NCBI GenBank assembly: GCA_016342685.1
Contig: JAEINU010000002.1
Location: forward strand, 577,085 to 641,084
Source of the DNA: Bacteroidales bacterium
Lineage (GTDB): Bacteria; Bacteroidota; Bacteroidia; Bacteroidales; UBA12077
Reading direction: 5' to 3'
DNA: 64,000 bases
The position numbers and the translations under genes were made by a program. Positions 43,701 through 52,800 of the stretch are shown here, in pieces (the stretch's first letter is position 1; each line of letters begins with the position of its first letter). The notes below the pieces were generated by a model. That model did no database searches, had not been told where the DNA came from, and saw only the letters and a list, made by a program, of their open reading frames with translations.

Positions 43701-44038
43701 CTTCCAATCGAATAAGAACCATAATTTTCAAATACTGGACTAAATGTTATTCCGTTATTTAATGTTTTCCAGATATTACCAGAAGCTACGCCAACAAACC
43801 ACTCAGAATGATTTTTAGGGTTAATAGCAAAGTCGGCTATCCTACCTGAAGCGTATGAAGGCCCAATACTTCGAAACTTTAAACCCGATAACATATCTGA
43901 ATTTATAGGATCTTCAGTTTTTTTTGGCTCTTCTTTTTTTGCTAAAAGATCTGTTGATAATAACATAAATACAACAATAAAAATTTGCACAAACAATGTT
44001 CGCGCATTCACTCGATTGTTCATTTGTAGAATTTTCAT
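40733..44038 (-). CDS. Exported BNR/Asp-box (VPS10/sortilin-like) repeat protein
   Basis: A 1101-residue exported protein whose first 800 residues are built of beta-propeller repeats with Asp-box motifs: KSVDGGDSW, KTIDGGKNW, KSTDGGQNW, RSTDRGESW, KSDDRGNSW and KSSDKGKTW. It begins with a signal peptide (ending STDLLA near residue 33) and the mature part starts with the GLKFRSIGPSYASGRIADFA block common to this family. The C-terminal 300 residues include an FlgD/Ig-like module (PSKGINRVVWDLQYSG) and a helical tail. No type IX sorting domain is visible, so it is probably periplasmic. Such proteins are often labelled glycosyl hydrolase, but no sialidase catalytic residues are evident; function is unknown. 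ATG 44023 is an alternative start. Confidence 0.85.
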   Translation of the reverse strand: MKILQMNNRVNARTLFVQIFIVVFMLLSTDLLAKKEEPKKTEDPINSDMLSGLKFRSIGPSYASGRIADFAINPKNHSEWFVGVASGNIWKTLNNGITFSPVFENYGSYSIGSLAIDPNNTSVVWAGTGENNHQRALSYGDGIYKSVDGGDSWTNMGLKESRHIGMIAINNTNSNIVYVAAEGSTWGPGGERGLYKTIDGGKNWIKVLNISENTGVNNVILDPKNPEVIYVTTEQRRRHVHTKIGGGPESGVQKSTDGGQNWRKIEKGLPSVHKGGMGIAISPVNPDYLYLIVEAAEDNGGFYRSTDRGESWTKMSTHSSSGQYYNEIYCDPIDVNKVFSVETYSHVTYDGGKTWKQLGLSERHVDDHALWIDPTDTKHWIIGGDGGVYITYDDGQNYRQVSNLPVTQFYRVGVDNDYPFYNVTGGTQDNNSCVGPSKTISSGGVTSDDWTVTIGGDGFWSQIDPEDPNIIYNEYQYGNVYRFDKKSQESIFIKPQPGKGELTHKWNWNAPVIISPHKNTRLYMAAEVVFKSDDRGNSWEVISDDLTAQIDRNTWPVMGKYWSPDAVVKDISTSQFGMIISLVESPLKEGLIYAGTDDGVISVTEDDGTTWRKIISFPEIPSNTYVSDIHASRYDENVVFASFDNRKRDDFKPYLLKSSDKGKTWKAISTGFDENGTIHTIEQDYVDKDLLFAGTEFGVYFSYNGGSKWVKLNSGLPTVAVRDMVIQKRESDLVIATFGRGFYILDDYSALRQVKPELIEKEAHVFPIKDALAYMQTGKKYGQGATYYTAKNPDFGAVFTYYLKEVPKTDKEIRKEKEEELFKDAKPIHQPTWKELEDEAKEIAPYLIFTIKDESGAIIKKINKTPSKGINRVVWDLQYSGDFPLNLTKDKFDPLKESNGFWMVLPGNYSVSVSMYQKGDTKKLIADQNFVVKPLNNTTLPAIDRKAMVEFQRKFAEITRVMVGAIEFNEELIEKVAYLKQTIVSTPQADHTLLVKAEGIEKELENILFKFEGSTPKASDEEIPPRQVPLTNRLQYVIWGQSGSTSSITETSKLAYEIIHEELPVLILRLKKLSTIDIKNLEQDLEDIKAPWTPGRIPEMN

Positions 44039-44172
44039 TTTATAAAGATTTAGTGAGTTTTCAGAGAAGTTCTTTTTAACAAATTTAGTAACATATTATA
44101 AATAAATCTGTTCAAATAATTTTATTAATAGACTTGAAGCATTTTGAATAGTTTAATTTCCAGTATAAAAAG

Positions 44173-44204
44173 AAAAAGCCTTTCGGAATTCCGAAAGGCT
44201 TTTT
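44173..44204 (-). terminator. Perfect palindromic terminator after def
   Basis: AAAAAGCCTTTCGGAA (44173-44188) is followed directly by its exact complement (44189-44204), giving a 32-bp perfect palindrome with flanking A and T runs, 19 bp after the def stop. Confidence 0.88.
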
Positions 44205-44222
44205 TATGAAATATGTATTTTT

Positions 44223-44777
44223 CTATTTGGGTAATCTAACTTTATAATCAACTTTAAACCTACCTTTTGTTATTGCTTGCAATTTACCTTTTAACAGACG
44301 TTTCTTTATTGGCGCCACTTTGTCGGTAAACATTATACCCTGTAAATGATCGTACTCATGCTGAATCACTCTGGCAATCATTCCATCAAACCATTCATCG
44401 TGAAATTCAAAATTCTCATCATAATACTCTATTCGAATCTTTTTGGGACGATTAACATCTTCACGCAATAAAGGTATACTCAGACACCCCTCATTCATCC
44501 CTATTTCCTCGTCGCTTTTCTCTAAAATTTTAGCATTAATAAATGCTTTCTTAAAATCTTTTAATTTAGGTTCATCTTCTTCAAAAGGAGATCCATCAAT
44601 TACAAATAACCTAATTGATTTCCCCACTTGTGGTGCAGCCAGCCCCACTCCATCGGATACGTACATTGTATCCCACATATCTTTTAGAAACTTTTCTAAA
44701 TTCGGATAATCTTTTTCAATATCAACTGCTACTTTTCGTAAAACAGGACTTCCATATATAACTATTGGATAAATCAT
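44223..44777 (-). CDS. def: Peptide deformylase
   Basis: The metalloenzyme that removes the formyl group from nascent protein N-termini. The 184-residue length is normal. All three motifs are intact: GVGLAAPQVG (about 43-52), EGCLSIP with the metal-ligand cysteine (about 96-102), and QHEYDHLQG with two metal-ligand histidines and the catalytic glutamate (about 139-147). ruvX is directly upstream, with a 4-bp gap, so the two genes share a transcript that ends at the palindromic terminator. Confidence 0.97.
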   Translation of the reverse strand: MIYPIVIYGSPVLRKVAVDIEKDYPNLEKFLKDMWDTMYVSDGVGLAAPQVGKSIRLFVIDGSPFEEDEPKLKDFKKAFINAKILEKSDEEIGMNEGCLSIPLLREDVNRPKKIRIEYYDENFEFHDEWFDGMIARVIQHEYDHLQGIMFTDKVAPIKKRLLKGKLQAITKGRFKVDYKVRLPK

Positions 44778-44781
44778 TCTA

Positions 44782-45210
44782 TTAATATTTTGATCTTTGT
44801 TCTAAATATGATTGTAATATTATTGTTGCACTAATCGTATCGACTAATCCTTTGTTTTGTCGTGCTTTCTTTTTTAAACCTGCATCGATCATTGTTTGAA
44901 AAGCAATTTTAGATGTAAATCTCTCATCTACAAGTTTTACATCAATCTCAGGATAAAGTTTTCTTAACCTTCCTAGAAATGGATTAATGTACCTAACCGA
45001 ATCAGATGCCTGATTGTTCAATTGCTTAGGATACCCTACTGCAATGCAGTCAACGGTTTCTTTTTTAAAATAATCGGCTAAGAACTCCCAAATATCTTTT
45101 GTATTTACCGTAGTTAATCCGTTTGCAATTATTTGCAAAGGATCGGTAACAGCTACACCCACCCTCTTTTTTCCGTAATCAATTGCCAAAATCCGTCCCA
45201 AATCTATCAA
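44782..45210 (-). CDS. ruvX: Holliday junction resolvase-like protein RuvX (YqgF)
   Basis: A 142-residue RNase H-fold nuclease of the YqgF/RuvX family, which acts in rRNA 5' processing in E. coli and is a predicted resolvase. ILAIDYGKKRVGVAVTDP (residues 7-24) holds the first acidic residue, VDERFTS near 97-103 the second, and GLVDTISATIILQSYL near 121-136 the third. No ATG is in frame after the upstream TAA. TTG at 45210 or TTG three codons later are the possible starts; the first is used here. Confidence 0.92.
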   Translation of the reverse strand: MIDLGRILAIDYGKKRVGVAVTDPLQIIANGLTTVNTKDIWEFLADYFKKETVDCIAVGYPKQLNNQASDSVRYINPFLGRLRKLYPEIDVKLVDERFTSKIAFQTMIDAGLKKKARQNKGLVDTISATIILQSYLEQRSKY

Positions 45211-45511
45211 GTTTTATGGCTGCAAAGGTAAAAAAATTATCTAGAATAAATATAAATAAAATGAATGCTTTTAAGATGTAATTGCATTCAATTTCAGTAT
45301 TTCAATTATTTATTAATACTCATAAACTGTAACTCTTATGATTTACAACATGTAAACGTAAACAATTGAATAACTGATCATTCTATATATAAAAATAGTA
45401 TTAAGTTTTATAACATATTAAGGCAGTTATTAATTTCTTTCTTTTGTTTAGGGAAATTTATTTTAATTATCAACCTGTACAATTATTAAAGAAATTAAGA
45501 GACATAAAATT
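45211..45511. other. 301-bp intergenic region
   Basis: No gene seen. The region is A/T-rich and contains a small palindrome TTTACA-ACA-TGTAAA (45342-45356) that could be an operator for the plus-strand carboxyltransferase-like gene. Nothing else is supported. Confidence 0.5.
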
Positions 45512-47257
45512 ATGAGTAAAGAAATTAAATTCAGTTTGGTTTATCGAGATATGTGGCAATCTTCAGGGAAATATGTTCCCAGAATAGATCAGTTGAAGGA
45601 AATTGCTCCTGTAATTATAGATATGGGATGTTTTTCCAGAATTGAAACAAACGGAGGTGCCTTTGAGCAAGTAAATCTGCTTTATGGTGAAAATCCAAAT
45701 AAAGCGGTACGTGAATGGACGAAACCATTTAACGATGCAGGAATCCAAACACATATGCTTGAAAGAGCTCTAAACGGGATAAGAATGTTTCCTGTTCCTG
45801 CGGATGTTCGCAAATTAATGTACAAAGTAAAAAAAGCTCAAGGTGTTGATATTGCAAGATCATTTTGTGGTTTAAATGATCACAGAAACCTGGAACTTTC
45901 AATAAAATATGCCAAAGAAGCGGGAATGATTTCTCAAGCAACTTTAAGTATAACACATTCAGAAATTCATACCGTTGAATATTTCATGAGTGTTGTTGAT
46001 AAAGCTGTAGAATATGGAACAGACGAAATTTGCTTGAAAGATATGGCTGGTGTTGGGCGCCCAGTAATGCTTGGAAATCTTGTACGAGAAATTAAAACAA
46101 AATATCCACATATTATCGTTCAGTATCACGGTCATTCCGGACCAGGATTTTCTGTTGCATCTATGTTAGAAGTTGCAAGAGCAGGAGTTGATTATGTTGA
46201 CGTTGCAATGGAACCTTTATCATGGGGAATGGTTCATCCTGATGTTATAACGATTCAAGCCATGTTAAAAGATGCAGGTTTTAAAGTTCCTGAAATTAAC
46301 ATGAAAGCCTATATGAAAGCGAGAGCTTTGAGTCAAAAATTCATGGATGATTTCTTGGGATATTTTATTAATCCTAAGAATAGATACATGTCTTCTTTAC
46401 TTGTTCAATCTGGATTGCCTGGAGGTATGATGGGAAGTATGATGGCAGATCTTAAGGGTGTTCATCAAGGATTAAATCAAACACTTGAAGCGCAAGGAAA
46501 AGAACTTCTTACCGAAGATGATTTACTCGTAAAACTATTTGACGAGGTTGTAAATATTTGGCCAAAATTAGGAAATCCACCATTAGTAACACCATTTAGT
46601 CAGTACGTTAAAAACATTGCTCTCTTGAATGTAATGCAAGACATTCAGGGAAAGGAAAAATTCTCTATGATTGATAATAATGCATGGGATATGATTCTTG
46701 GTAAAGCAGGTAAATTACCTGGCACTTTAGCTCCTGAAATTATTAAAATTGCTCAAGATCAAGGAAAGGAATTTTACACTGGCGTTCCTCAAGAGAATTT
46801 CCCAGACGATTTAGATAAATTTCGAAAAGAAATGGAAGAGAATGGTTGGGAAACTGGTGAAGATGACGAAGAGCTTTTTGAATTTGCTATGCACGAAAGA
46901 CAATACAGAGATTATAAATCGGGTATCGCAAAAAAACGTTTTAATGACGAAATTCAAAAACTGAAAGAAGAAGCTAACAAACCTTCACCTGATTCTTTTC
47001 ATTTAAAAGCTGATCCCAATAAAAAAGACATTGCCTCTCCATATATGGGTAAAATTTATTATAACTTAAATTACTTTATTGAAGAGCAATCTATAGAACT
47101 TGGAAACGAAGTGAAAAAAGGACAAAGAATTTGTTATATTGAAAGTGGTTATACATACGACGAAATTGTTTCGGAATTTGATGGTGAAGTTGACGAAATT
47201 TTCTTCAAACATGGGGATACCGTTTCGAAAGGAGATGTAATTGTAAGATTGAAATAG
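45512..47257 (+). CDS. Carboxyltransferase-type (oxaloacetate/pyruvate carboxylase B-like) protein with degenerate biotinyl domain
   Basis: A 581-residue protein with the layout of the oxaloacetate decarboxylase alpha subunit or pyruvate carboxylase B: a HMGL-like TIM barrel (about 1-290), a conserved carboxylase domain (about 300-480), and a C-terminal barrel-sandwich biotinyl/lipoyl domain (about 505-581). The metal ligands D13, H206 and H208 (YHGHSGPG) and the catalytic lysine K176 (CLKDMAG) are kept. Two features are odd. The usual RDxHQS motif reads RDMWQS (W15 replaces His), and the biotinylation site AMKM is replaced by ESGYTYDEI, with Y547 where the modified lysine should be. It cannot carry biotin in the standard way, so its activity is uncertain. 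It is transcribed alone and ends in a terminator. Confidence 0.82.
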   Translation: MSKEIKFSLVYRDMWQSSGKYVPRIDQLKEIAPVIIDMGCFSRIETNGGAFEQVNLLYGENPNKAVREWTKPFNDAGIQTHMLERALNGIRMFPVPADVRKLMYKVKKAQGVDIARSFCGLNDHRNLELSIKYAKEAGMISQATLSITHSEIHTVEYFMSVVDKAVEYGTDEICLKDMAGVGRPVMLGNLVREIKTKYPHIIVQYHGHSGPGFSVASMLEVARAGVDYVDVAMEPLSWGMVHPDVITIQAMLKDAGFKVPEINMKAYMKARALSQKFMDDFLGYFINPKNRYMSSLLVQSGLPGGMMGSMMADLKGVHQGLNQTLEAQGKELLTEDDLLVKLFDEVVNIWPKLGNPPLVTPFSQYVKNIALLNVMQDIQGKEKFSMIDNNAWDMILGKAGKLPGTLAPEIIKIAQDQGKEFYTGVPQENFPDDLDKFRKEMEENGWETGEDDEELFEFAMHERQYRDYKSGIAKKRFNDEIQKLKEEANKPSPDSFHLKADPNKKDIASPYMGKIYYNLNYFIEEQSIELGNEVKKGQRICYIESGYTYDEIVSEFDGEVDEIFFKHGDTVSKGDVIVRLK

Positions 47258-47276
47258 TCTGAAAATCATAATATAT

Positions 47277-47320
47277 AATACCCAGAAGATATTGTAACCT
47301 TTCAATATTTTCTGGGTATT
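47277..47320 (+). terminator. Intrinsic terminator after the carboxyltransferase-like gene
   Basis: An 18-bp near-perfect stem (AATACCCAGAAGATATTG, 47277-47294, with 47303-47320, one G-T pair) followed by TTTATTT. Confidence 0.88.
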
Positions 47321-47367
47321 TTTATTTATCAATAATGAATTAATCTTATTTAACTTATATTTATTGA

Positions 47368-47838
47368 ATGAAAAACATTGTTAAAAAAATAGCATTAGTT
47401 GCCCATGACAATAGAAAAAAAGACCTACTCGATTGGGTAAATATTAATTGGGAGATATTGATCAAAAACGAACTTATTTGTACAGGTACAACAGGTAGTT
47501 TGGTTGAAGAATTTTTAATTAAAAAAATTACAAATTCAAATAAAACCTTAAAAAAAATTACAAAACTTAAATCGGGACCATTAGGTGGCGATCAACAAAT
47601 GGGAGCATTAATATCCGAAGGAAATATCGATACTATTATTTTCTTTTGGGATCCCATGCAACCTCAACCTCACGACGTAGATGTAAAAGCTCTTCTTCGA
47701 ATAGCTGTTCTTTACAATGTTCCTATGGCATGTAACCGATCCACCGCAGATTTTATTATCTCATCCAATTTATTTGAAGGTGATTATCGACCTAAGATAA
47801 AAGACTACTCTGGCTATTTAACGAGAGAAATCGAATAG
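47368..47838 (+). CDS. mgsA: Methylglyoxal synthase
   Basis: The enzyme that converts dihydroxyacetone phosphate to methylglyoxal and phosphate, a bypass of lower glycolysis when phosphate is short. The 156-residue length is standard. IALVAHDNRKKDLLDW (residues 8-23), CTGTTGSLVEE near 48-57, the phosphate-binding SGPLGGDQQMGALI near 67-80 (with catalytic aspartate), and DPMQPQPHDVDVKALLR near 91-107 are all present. MACNRSTADF closes the fold. It is a single gene with its own terminator. Confidence 0.96.
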   Translation: MKNIVKKIALVAHDNRKKDLLDWVNINWEILIKNELICTGTTGSLVEEFLIKKITNSNKTLKKITKLKSGPLGGDQQMGALISEGNIDTIIFFWDPMQPQPHDVDVKALLRIAVLYNVPMACNRSTADFIISSNLFEGDYRPKIKDYSGYLTREIE

Positions 47839-47843
47839 CATAA

Positions 47844-47874
47844 AAAAAGAAGCAGTTAGTTTCTGCTTCTTTTT
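47844..47874 (+). terminator. Intrinsic terminator after mgsA
   Basis: A 12-bp stem AAAAAGAAGCAG with CTGCTTCTTTTT and a 7-base loop, 6 bp after the stop. It also serves the convergent gene. Confidence 0.85.
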
Positions 47875-47896
47875 AGTTTCAAATTATGTAATCTAT

Positions 47897-48913
47897 CTAT
47901 ATTACCGGATGTTTTTTTAAAAGTTCATCCGCACTATTTAAAATTATATCCACATATTGCGCTCTTAAATAAACATATGGATCTTTGCAATTCTTTCGAG
48001 ACAACTTACCTCTAAAGTCATCAATTGTTTTATATCCTTTTTCATCCATCCATTCTTCAATACGCCCCACAATTTTTGATATTTGACCTATCTTGTTTTT
48101 ATACAATGTACTTACAACCTGAACCGCATCTGCCCCTGCTAATAACATTTTTATAGCATCATCACCATCAAATATTCCTCCAGAACTACAAATATTAGCT
48201 TTTATATTACCGTGCAACAATCCAGCAAATCGAAGTGGTAAACGATGATCACCTTTACTGCTTAAATTAAATGGAAAAATAGGCTTTTCAGAATTAATAT
48301 CAATTTCCGGCTCAAAAAGTTTATTAAATAATACAAAACCCTTAACGCCAATTTTATCAATCTCAGAAATAAAATTTAACATACTACTATAGAAAGGACT
48401 CAGCTTTACTGCAACCGGTATCTTTACAGCCTTTTTTACTGATTTTATTATTTTCAGTTTAAACTCTTCAGACTCCTGAGCTGACTCTTGGAATTTTTTA
48501 GGTGCTTTAAATAAATTTATTTCCAGTGCATCAACCCCTGTTTTCTCTATTAACTTAGCATATTCAACCCAAGTTTCTGTATACAAAGCATTAATACTAG
48601 CTATGATTGGAACTGTTGCAACCTCTTTAATCTTTTTAAGCTGCATTAAAAACTCCTTTGGTCCAGCATGTTGCATTTCAGGATACATCCTAGTTGATTC
48701 AGCATGTCGGTCATTATATGCAGCCATACTTTCATCAAAATCAGCAGACTCAAAATTTACTTGCTCTTCAAATAATGATTTGTAAACAATGGCTCCTACC
48801 CCCGCTTCCTCCATTGCCTTTACATTTTCAATTTTCATTGCTAAATTGCTTGAACCTGCAATTACAGGGTTTTTTAGCTTTAATCCCATATAGGTGATAC
48901 TTAAGTCTGCCAT
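47897..48913 (-). CDS. Dihydroorotate dehydrogenase-like flavoprotein
   Basis: A 338-residue FMN-binding TIM-barrel protein of the PyrD/DHOD superfamily. It has the barrel start TYMGLKLKNPVIAGSSNLAM (residues 7-26), VKLSPFYSSM near residue 170, and the FMN-phosphate-binding CSSGGIFDGDDAIKMLLAGA then DAVQVVS near 238-265. In true DHODs a catalytic Cys or Ser sits in an NxSCPN-type motif; here the matching position reads ALEINLFKAP, so the base is missing and pyrimidine synthesis is doubtful. Bacteroidota carry this paralogue beside a true pyrD. Substrate unknown. It is a single gene convergent with mgsA. Confidence 0.85.
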   Translation of the reverse strand: MADLSITYMGLKLKNPVIAGSSNLAMKIENVKAMEEAGVGAIVYKSLFEEQVNFESADFDESMAAYNDRHAESTRMYPEMQHAGPKEFLMQLKKIKEVATVPIIASINALYTETWVEYAKLIEKTGVDALEINLFKAPKKFQESAQESEEFKLKIIKSVKKAVKIPVAVKLSPFYSSMLNFISEIDKIGVKGFVLFNKLFEPEIDINSEKPIFPFNLSSKGDHRLPLRFAGLLHGNIKANICSSGGIFDGDDAIKMLLAGADAVQVVSTLYKNKIGQISKIVGRIEEWMDEKGYKTIDDFRGKLSRKNCKDPYVYLRAQYVDIILNSADELLKKHPVI

Positions 48914-49101
48914 ACGATTCGGGTTTTAGTTTAACTTTCGTTTCTTTTCATTAATAACAAGAATTTAATTATTTAGTTCAATTAATATTTAATATTCAAA
49001 CATTATCTTTAAACAAAATCTTTTGTTCATCCTCATTTTCTTTGAAAATAAAGTATTATTAAGTAATTTCATTTTCTAACATTTCATAAAAATTAATAAA
49101 A

Positions 49102-49758
49102 ATGAGAAAAATTTATCCTTTTATTTTACTTGTGCTATTCATCTTTACATATTGCTCTAAAGATGAAACTCCTCCAAAGTGCGATTTTGAATTTGAAAGT
49201 TATGATTTAAATGCTCCTTGTGGTGTAAATTTTACTAATCTATCTACTAATTTTGAAGATTCCTTTTGGGATTTTGGTGACAGTTCCACTTCAATAGAAG
49301 ATAATCCTTCACACCTTTATAAATATGCAGGCACCTATACTGCTACTTTAACTGTCAAAAATAGCGGAGGAGAGAATGAAACAAAAAAAACCATTAAAGT
49401 TATTCAACCTACGGCATATTACGTAAAAAATAAGTCCTCATTTGTTTTTAGTTCAGTTATGTCCTTTTATAATTCGGAGCAAAACATGTATGAGATGCAT
49501 GAATTAGGTAAAATAAATCCAAATTGCATAAGTAACACATATAGAACCAGTAGAAATAATATATCTGTTATATTCAGATTTCAAAATGAATGGTGTTTAG
49601 TAGAATCACCATATAATATATATCCTAATAAATTAAATGAACTAACAATTGATGACTACACTAGCTTTTATGTTGTTGAAATATACTCAACAAAAAATTT
49701 AGTGACAGATTATATAATTACTTCAAAAATTATAAAAATAAGAGACCTACAACAATAA
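49102..49758 (+). CDS. PKD-domain lipoprotein
   Basis: A 218-residue lipoprotein. The signal ends in IFTYC with acylated Cys18, followed by a short acidic linker (SKDETPPKCDFEF). A PKD domain (about residues 30-105) is recognised by SFWDFGDSSTSIEDNPSHLY and YTATLTVKNSGGENETKK. The remaining 110 residues are a beta-rich domain I do not recognise. Such proteins are displayed on the cell surface and bind protein or polysaccharide partners; nothing in the context shows which. It has no close partner on its strand. Confidence 0.85.
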   Translation: MRKIYPFILLVLFIFTYCSKDETPPKCDFEFESYDLNAPCGVNFTNLSTNFEDSFWDFGDSSTSIEDNPSHLYKYAGTYTATLTVKNSGGENETKKTIKVIQPTAYYVKNKSSFVFSSVMSFYNSEQNMYEMHELGKINPNCISNTYRTSRNNISVIFRFQNEWCLVESPYNIYPNKLNELTIDDYTSFYVVEIYSTKNLVTDYIITSKIIKIRDLQQ

Positions 49759-49768
49759 ATCAACAAAA

Positions 49769-49794
49769 AAAGGCAGGATAAAAATCCTGCCTTT
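49769..49794. terminator. Bidirectional terminator between PKD lipoprotein and nifJ genes
   Basis: An 11-bp perfect stem (AAAGGCAGGAT with ATCCTGCCTTT, 4-base loop) with an A-run on the left and TTT on the right. It ends both convergent genes. Confidence 0.82.
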
Positions 49795-49815
49795 CAAATT
49801 TGAGTTATATTTATC

Positions 49816-52800
49816 TTAACTAGATAATCTCTTATAACTATTATATCTCCATTTTGCATCTTTCTCTGCTCTTTCAAACAGAACTTCTGCATTTTCAGGG
49901 AATGATTTCTGAAGTGATGTATAACGCACCTCGCTCTTCAAGAAATCTTGGAATTTACTCCAATCTGGTTCTTTAGAATCTAATACAAACGGATTCTGAC
50001 CTTCAGCTTCCAATAATGGATTGTAACGATAAGTATGCCAGTAACCAGCTTCAACAGCCAATTTAGTTTCTTGTTGAGTTTTACCCATTCCTAGTTTTAA
50101 TCCGTGATTAATACAAGGAGCATAAGCAATAATCAACGATGGTCCTGGATAAGCTTCAGCTTCCTTAAGCGCTTTAAAGTATTGGCTTTGGCTTGCTCCC
50201 ATTGCAACCTGTGCAACATAAACATAACCATAAGACATGGCCATCATACCTAAGTCTTTCTTCCTAGTTTGCATACCTGCAGCAGCAAATTTAGCAACAG
50301 CGCCAACTGGAGTCGATTTAGATGCTTGTCCACCAGTATTTGAATAAACTTCAGTATCAACAACAAGAACATTTACATCCTGACCTGAACCAAGTACATG
50401 ATCTAAACCACCATATCCGATGTCATAAGCCCAACCGTCACCACCGAAAATCCATTGTGATTTTTTGATTAAGTATGGCTCAAGAGCTAAGATATCTTTT
50501 GCTACTTGATTATTTTCTTTCTTACAAGCTTCAATAACTTTTGCAGATGCAGTTTTTGATCCCTCAGCCTCGTACATATTTTCAATCCACTCTTTAAATG
50601 CAGCTTGAGTATCAGCAGCAACATCATTCATTGCAGCGTTCATTTTTTCTCCAATGCGAGTACGTAGTTTCTCAACACCAACGTGCATTCCTAAACCAAA
50701 CTCAGCATTATCTTCGAATAATGAGTTTGCCCAAGCTGGACCTTTACCTTCATTATTTGTACAATATGGAGTAGATGGAGCAGAACCACCATAAATTGAT
50801 GAACAACCAGTTGCATTAGCAACCATCATACGATCACCAAATAATTGTGTAATAGTTTTAATGTATGGAGTTTCACCACAACCAGCACATGCTCCACTGA
50901 ACTCAAATAATGGCTGAGCAAATTGGCTATTTTTAACACTTTTCTCTTTTGGTAAAACAGCATCTTTATAACCTACTTTTTTATGCATATAATCCCAACG
51001 TGGAGCTTCTTCCATTTGAGTATCCAAGTGTTCCATTACTAAAGCTTTTTCTTTAGCAGGACACACATCTGCACAGTTACCACAACCTGAACAATCAAGT
51101 GGACTAACTTGCATTCTGAATTTATATTCCTTTGTACCACCAGTTCCTGTTATAACATTAGTTCCTTCAGGAGCATTAGCAACTTCGTCTTCTGTTAATA
51201 AGAATGGACGAATAGCTGCGTGAGGACAAACATAAGCACATTGGTTACACTGAATACAGTTATCAGCAATCCATTCAGGAACACTAACCGCGATACCACG
51301 TTTTTCATATTCTGTTGTTCCAGCAGGGAATGTACCATCTTCTCTTCCAGCAAAAGCACTTACAGGTAAATCATCACCTTGTTGTGCATTGATTGGTTCC
51401 ACAACATTTTTAATGAAATCTGGAATATCTCTATCGTCAGTTTTTGCTTTAATTTCGATGTTTTTCCATTCAGAAGGAATAATTACCTCTTCAACAGCAC
51501 CACCGCGATCAACAGCAGCATTGTTCATATTAACAACATCTTCACCTTTTCTACCGTAAGATTTTACGATAGCTTTCTTCATTTGATCAACAGCAGTTTC
51601 GTAAGGAATTACTTCCGAAATCTTAAAGAAAGCAGATTGTAGAATTGTATTGGTTCTGTTTCCTAAACCAATTTCTTCAGCAATCTTAGTTGCATTAATG
51701 ATATATACTTTGATTTCTTTTTCAGCTAAAGTTTTCTTCATTGCATCTGGAAGATGATTTTTAGTTTCTTCAGCATCCCAAATACTATTTAATAAGAAAG
51801 TACCACCTTGCTTAATTCCTCTTAACATATCATATTTATTAAGATATGATGGAACATGGCAAGCAACGAAATCAGGAGTTCCAACTAAGTATGGCGAACG
51901 AATTGGAGAATCACCAAAACGAAGATTAGATGTAGTAATACCACCCGATTTTTTTGAATCATATGCAAAATAAGCTTGTGCATATTTATCTGTAGAATCA
52001 CCAATAATCTTAATAGAGTTTTTATTTGCACCAACAGTACCATCAGCACCTAAACCATAGAATTTACCTTCGAAAGTTCCTTTAGGAACAACACTAATCT
52101 CAGGTAAAATTGGTAATGACAAGAATTTAACGTCATCAACAATACCCACAGTAAAATGATTCTTAGGTTCTGCCATTGCTAAATTATCATAAACTGAGAT
52201 AATTTGAGATGGAGTAGTGTCTTTTGAACTTAATCCGTAACGACCACCAACAACTATTGGAGCATTTTCTTTTCCGTAGAATAATTCTCTTATATCAAGA
52301 TATAATGGTTCTCCATTAGCTCCTGGTTCTTTTGTTCTATCTAATACAGAGATTCTTTTTACTGATTTAGGAAGAGCTTTCAAGAAATATTTTTCTGAGA
52401 ATGGTCTGTATAAATGAACAGAAATCAAACCAACTTTCTCACCTTGAGCATTTTTATAATCTATTACTTCCTGAATTGTAGAAGTAATAGATCCCATTGC
52501 TACAATAATATTTTCAGCATCTTCAGCACCATAATAAGTAAATGGATGATATTCTCGTCCAGTTAATTTTTTAATTTCCTGCATATATTCTTCAACCATA
52601 TCAGGAATTGGATCGTAAAATTTGTTAGCTGCTTCGCGAGACTGGAAGTATATATCTGGATTTTGTGCAGTACCCCGTGTTACAGGGTGCTCTGGATTTA
52701 AAGCATTATCTCTAAATCTTTGAACTGCATCAAAATCTAACAATTTAGCTAAATCTTCATTTTCTAAATACTCAACTTTTTGAATTTCGTGAGAAGTTCT

